From positions 182,618 through 246,617 of the forward strand of contig JAHDPL010000019.1 in the NCBI GenBank assembly GCA_018434355.1: DNA of 64,000 nt, in the 5' to 3' direction. The notes beneath the pieces are model-generated. The model saw nothing but the letters and a program-made list of their open reading frames with translations. It had not been told where the DNA came from and made no database searches. The translations under genes were made by a program, and so were the position numbers. Positions 61,141-64,000 of this stretch are shown here, one piece after another. Each line of letters opens with the position of its first letter. The stretch's first letter is position 1. The stretch is from Sporomusaceae bacterium (GTDB lineage Bacteria; Bacillota; Negativicutes; UBA1444).

Positions 61141-61209
61141 TGCAAAAAATCCGCCAGATGCAGTCTGCGGGAATGAGCCAACGCAACTGCATGTGACGGA
61201 TTTTTTGCA
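61141..61209 (-). terminator. Terminator of the decarboxylase-SLC13 transcript
   Basis: A 13-nt outer stem (61141-61153 with 61197-61209, built on CAAAAAATCCG and its complement) and an inner ATGCAGT/ACTGCAT helix (61158-61164, 61186-61192). On the minus strand the 3' arm ends in a U-rich run. It lies 28 nt past the SLC13 stop. Confidence 0.75.
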
Positions 61210-61237
61210 TTTTTAGTTTTTCAACGACGAACAGTAA

Positions 61238-62518
61238 TTACTTGCCGGGGAAGAACGGCCATACCATCGGAATGATGATGATCGATACAATCATGCAGAC
61301 GATAATCAAACCAATACCAGGTTTGACATAGTCCATGAATTTGTAACCGCCAGGGCCAAGCACCAAGGTGTTGGGCGGCGTACCGACCGGCGTCGCGAAC
61401 GCGCAGGAGGCGGCAATGGCAATCGCCATCAATACTGCATGCGGGCTGGCGCCCAATCCTTTGGCAATCCCGATGCCAATCGGCGCGAGTAGCGCAGTCG
61501 CAGCAGTGTTGGACATGAACTGAGTCAGACCGCAGGAGAGTGCAAACAAAACGATCGTAACGAGCAGTGGTCCTGGGCTGCCGCCCATGGCGCCAACTAC
61601 CCAGTTGGCAATCAATTTACCGGCGCCGGATTTGTCCATCGCGGTCGCGACAGGCAGCATGCCGGCGAACAGGAAGATGGTGACCCAGTCGATCCCTTTA
61701 TAGGCATCTTTTTCACCGATACACTTGGTGATGACCAGAAACAACGCGCCGATTGTTGCGGCGATTTCCAACGGGAACTTTTTGATATCAAGCGCCATTA
61801 CTACAACAACGAAAATCAGCGTCAATCCGGTCAACCATTGCTTTATCGAACTGGTGTCGCCTGCTTTGGCTTCGGCTGCCGCATCTGCATCCAGTTCGGC
61901 CACCGCACCGGCTTTGGGCAGCAAATGTTTACCGATAAAGATCATGTAAATGATCCCGGCAACCGTCAACGGAATGCCGATCCAGGCGAATTCGAAGAAT
62001 CCAAATGGTTTCAGGCCTGCCGCTTTCAAAGCGCCGGCAGCGATGATGTTCGGCGGGGTGCCGACGAGGGTGATCGTTCCGCCTAGACCGGCAGCAAATG
62101 CCAGCGGCATCATCTGACGGTTGACCGGAATCCGGGCGACAGTACAAATACCACTGATAACTGGAATCAGGCAAGCAGTGGTAGCAGTATTGGAAGTAAA
62201 TGCAGATAAAATTCCGGCAACCGCCATACTGCCGAACATCAGCGAATTTTCGCCGGTACCGGTAAATCTGACAACGGTAGTGCCGATTTTCTGAGCCAGG
62301 CCGGTGTGGAACATCGCTGCGCCGATGACGAACATCGCTGCGAACAGGACAACCGTGGAGTTGGACAGCCCGGAGAACACTGTGTTCATCGGAATGATGC
62401 CGAGAACGCCGCAGGCGATCGCGCCCGCCATCGCAGTCACGGCAAGTGGCAGTAATTCGGTTACGAAAAAGAACGCGACGAAGGCTAGAACGATAAGGGT
62501 CATTGTTGCATTATCCAA
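61238..62518 (-). CDS. SLC13/DASS-family anion transporter
   Basis: Polytopic membrane protein of 426 residues with 11 or more helices, divalent anion:sodium symporter family. Two Na+/substrate motifs are visible: 'FTSNTATTACLIPV' with 'LVGTPPNIIAAGAL', and 'FMSNTAATALLAPI' with 'PVGTPPNTLVLGPGGY', the SNT-type and TPPN loops of the two repeats. Substrates of the family are di- or tricarboxylates or sulfate. TTG 62518 follows AGGAGG by 8 nt; ATG 62503 is an alternative. Lying directly after the decarboxylase beta gene, it probably imports the dicarboxylate whose derivative is decarboxylated, or exports it. Confidence 0.92.
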   Translation of the reverse strand: MDNATMTLIVLAFVAFFFVTELLPLAVTAMAGAIACGVLGIIPMNTVFSGLSNSTVVLFAAMFVIGAAMFHTGLAQKIGTTVVRFTGTGENSLMFGSMAVAGILSAFTSNTATTACLIPVISGICTVARIPVNRQMMPLAFAAGLGGTITLVGTPPNIIAAGALKAAGLKPFGFFEFAWIGIPLTVAGIIYMIFIGKHLLPKAGAVAELDADAAAEAKAGDTSSIKQWLTGLTLIFVVVVMALDIKKFPLEIAATIGALFLVITKCIGEKDAYKGIDWVTIFLFAGMLPVATAMDKSGAGKLIANWVVGAMGGSPGPLLVTIVLFALSCGLTQFMSNTAATALLAPIGIGIAKGLGASPHAVLMAIAIAASCAFATPVGTPPNTLVLGPGGYKFMDYVKPGIGLIIVCMIVSIIIIPMVWPFFPGK

Positions 62519-62563
62519 CTGAAGTTCCTCCTTTATATTGGGGAATTTTCGGGGAGTTAGGTT

Positions 62564-62600
62564 AGGCGAAGCAACACACTTGACAAGCAGTGCTTCGCCT
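62564..62600 (-). repeat. Intercistronic hairpin between the decarboxylase beta and SLC13 genes
   Basis: AGGCGAAGCA (62564-62573) and TGCTTCGCCT (62591-62600) are perfect 10-bp arms with a 17-nt loop and no U run. It may protect the upstream message or reduce read-through into the transporter gene. Confidence 0.65.
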
Positions 62601-62611
62601 GCCTGCAACTA

Positions 62612-63739
62612 TTACTTGAGCATGGCCAGCATGGTGCCAGCCGCAACGGCAGTGCCAATAACGCCGGACACGTTCGGTCCCATCGCGTGCATCAGCAGGA
62701 AGTTTGACGGATTGGCCTTTTGACCGACGATTTGGGATACGCGGGCTGCCATCGGCACAGCCGATACACCGGCGGAACCGATCAAAGGATTGATTTTTCC
62801 GCCTGAAGTATAACACATGATTTTGCCGACCAAACAACCGGCTGCGGTTCCGCCGGCAAACGCGACGAGACCCAGGCAGATGATTAGGACGGTTTTCATA
62901 TTGAGAAATGCTTCCGCGGACATAGTCAGACCGGTACCGGTCGCCAGGAAGATGGTAACGATGTTGATCAGAGCGTTTTGCGAGGTGTCGGACAGACGGT
63001 CAGTCACGCCTGACTCACGGAACAGATTGCCCAACATCAGGCAGCCCATCAGCGGGGTAATCGGCGGCAGCAGGAAGCAAATGAACAGGGTCGCGACAAT
63101 CGGGAAGACCAGTTTCTCAAACTTGCTGACCGGACGTAGCTGTTCCATGACGATTGCCCGCTCTTTTTCCGTCGTGAACAGTTTCATGATCGGCGGCTGA
63201 ATTAGCGGCACCAAGGACATGTAGGAGTACGCGGCAACCGCGATTGCACCGAGCAACTGTGGCGCCAGTTTGGTGGCCAGGTAGATAGCGGTCGGGCCGT
63301 CAGCGCCGCCGATGATGCCGATCGCTGCCGCTTCCTTCACGGTGAAACCAAGCGTCATCGCACCGTACAGGGCGATGAACACACCAAACTGGGCGGCAGC
63401 GCCGAGGCGCAGGGTCGCAGGATTGGCAATCAGCGGACCGAAATCGGTCATCGCGCCAACACCCAGGAAGATTAGTGGCGGGAAGATTTCGTTGTGGATA
63501 CCGGCTAGAATCAGTTTCATCACACCAGGATCGGTGATCATCGCCTCGTTGGCCGGAATGTTGGCCAGTACGCAACCGAAAGCGATCGGACTGAGCAACA
63601 GTGGCTCATACCCTTTGATAAAAGCCATATATAGCAGCACCAAACCGACAACGATCATGATGCCCTGTCCCATCTGGAATCCTACGAAACCGCTGTCCAT
63701 CCAGACAGAGGCCAACGCAACCTTAAACGCTTCAAACAT
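62612..63739 (-). CDS. Na+-translocating decarboxylase beta subunit
   Basis: Membrane subunit of 375 residues of the oxaloacetate/methylmalonyl-CoA/glutaconyl-CoA decarboxylase family (OadB/MmdB/GcdB). It decarboxylates carboxybiotin and pumps Na+ out. Typical segments: '[19 protein letters not shown]', '[21 protein letters not shown]' (the conserved Asp of GGADGP is a Na+ site), and '[21 protein letters not shown]'. ATG 63739 follows AGAGGAGG. The carboxyltransferase subunit that sets the substrate is outside the window, so oxaloacetate versus methylmalonyl-CoA cannot be told. Confidence 0.95.
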   Translation of the reverse strand: MFEAFKVALASVWMDSGFVGFQMGQGIMIVVGLVLLYMAFIKGYEPLLLSPIAFGCVLANIPANEAMITDPGVMKLILAGIHNEIFPPLIFLGVGAMTDFGPLIANPATLRLGAAAQFGVFIALYGAMTLGFTVKEAAAIGIIGGADGPTAIYLATKLAPQLLGAIAVAAYSYMSLVPLIQPPIMKLFTTEKERAIVMEQLRPVSKFEKLVFPIVATLFICFLLPPITPLMGCLMLGNLFRESGVTDRLSDTSQNALINIVTIFLATGTGLTMSAEAFLNMKTVLIICLGLVAFAGGTAAGCLVGKIMCYTSGGKINPLIGSAGVSAVPMAARVSQIVGQKANPSNFLLMHAMGPNVSGVIGTAVAAGTMLAMLK

Positions 63740-63777
63740 TATTTGTTTCCTCCTCTTGTGTTCCGGCGTTCAGGCGA

Positions 63778-64000
63778 TTAGCCCAGAACGACCATCACAT
63801 CGCCGGTATTCACGCTTTGGCCGGCAGCTACCCGCACGTCAGCAACTTTGCCATCGCCAGGCGCCATGATTTCGTTCTGCATTTTCATCGCTTCGAGAAT
63901 CAGCAGCACTTGACCGCGTTTTACGGCATCGCCCGGTTTCACGGCTACGCTCATGATTTTGCCAGGCATCGGAGCCGATACGGTGGCAGCGCCGGCAGGA
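63778..64000 (-). CDS. Biotin carrier subunit of the Na+-pumping decarboxylase, 5' end cut by window edge
   Basis: C-terminal biotinyl domain, at least 73 codons. The biotin-accepting Lys is in '[13 protein letters not shown]'; the preceding '[11 protein letters not shown]' is typical of gamma or carrier subunits (MmdC, GcdC, OadA C-terminus). An in-frame ATG at 63969 is not the true start because the frame continues upstream as [10 protein letters not shown], the alanine/proline linker of these proteins. It lies 38 nt before the beta subunit gene. Confidence 0.93.
   Translation of the reverse strand, partial: PAGAATVSAPMPGKIMSVAVKPGDAVKRGQVLLILEAMKMQNEIMAPGDGKVADVRVAAGQSVNTGDVMVVLG

Overview
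The window is chromosomal core DNA from an anaerobic member of the Firmicutes, most probably a diderm Negativicutes (Sporomusaceae-like); this is an inference from gene content, not a database result. Firmicutes traits are the AddAB nuclease, the rplU-prp-rpmA-obgE order with an N-terminally extended L27 and its Prp protease, the nadD-yqeK-LCP-rsfS order, and strong AGGAGG ribosome sites with many TTG/GTG starts. Traits that fit a diderm anaerobe are a MacAB-type export system, an RNase E/G next to the two radical-SAM-associated genes, MoaA and Se-metabolism genes, and a Na+-pumping decarboxylase. I see no IS elements, prophage, CRISPR array, tRNA or rRNA, and no intergenic stretch longer than about 300 bases.

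Layout. 1-600: a YefM-YoeB toxin-antitoxin operon, cut by the left edge, with a textbook operator. 600-4560: a leftward molybdenum-cofactor operon (moaA, moaD-like, moaC, MOSC, mogA) followed by a PatB/MalY C-S lyase. 4.7-15 kb: UPF0173 hydrolase, then leftward S9 peptidase, a degenerate HD-GYP protein, addB and addA. 15-25.5 kb: htpG, glgP, sirtuin, exonuclease, a Cache chemoreceptor, bioY-bioB under a probable BirA site, and an RDD protein. 25.7-30.7 kb: an MBL-fold protein, a KDG catabolic set (lacI-type regulator, eda, kdgK), and terC under a yybP-ykoY (Mn2+) riboswitch. 30.7-35.3 kb: a selenium-metabolism set (LysR regulator, YedE transporter, TusA-like, DUF3343) beside cysK and larE.

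35.4-46.6 kb, all leftward: rplU-prp-rpmA, obgE, proB, VOC protein, proA, macA-macB-permease, nadD, yqeK, LCP, rsfS. 46.6-59.6 kb, leftward: DUF4321, maf, radC, mreB, mreC, mreD, mrdA (PBP2), a MinD-like ATPase, rodA, the TIGR03960 radical SAM protein, its TIGR03936 partner and an RNase E/G with a long repetitive tail. This is a cell-elongation and envelope cluster with RNA-processing genes at its end. 59.7-64 kb: a hotdog thioesterase, two unrecognised small membrane proteins, an SLC13 dicarboxylate transporter, and the beta and biotin-carrier subunits of a Na+-translocating decarboxylase, cut by the right edge.

No wholly new multi-gene system is evident. The most unusual items are regulatory or architectural: four TCACA boxes at exact 11-bp steps before macA; a 41-codon leader ORF running through an intrinsic terminator before the lacI-type gene; a three-copy 153-bp in-frame repeat in the RNase E/G tail; a MoaD-like protein with no C-terminal Gly-Gly; an HD-GYP protein lacking its HD histidine; an AddA with an Fe-S cysteine set paired with an AddB lacking a Walker A motif; and a MinD-like protein inside the mre/rod operon without minC or minE.
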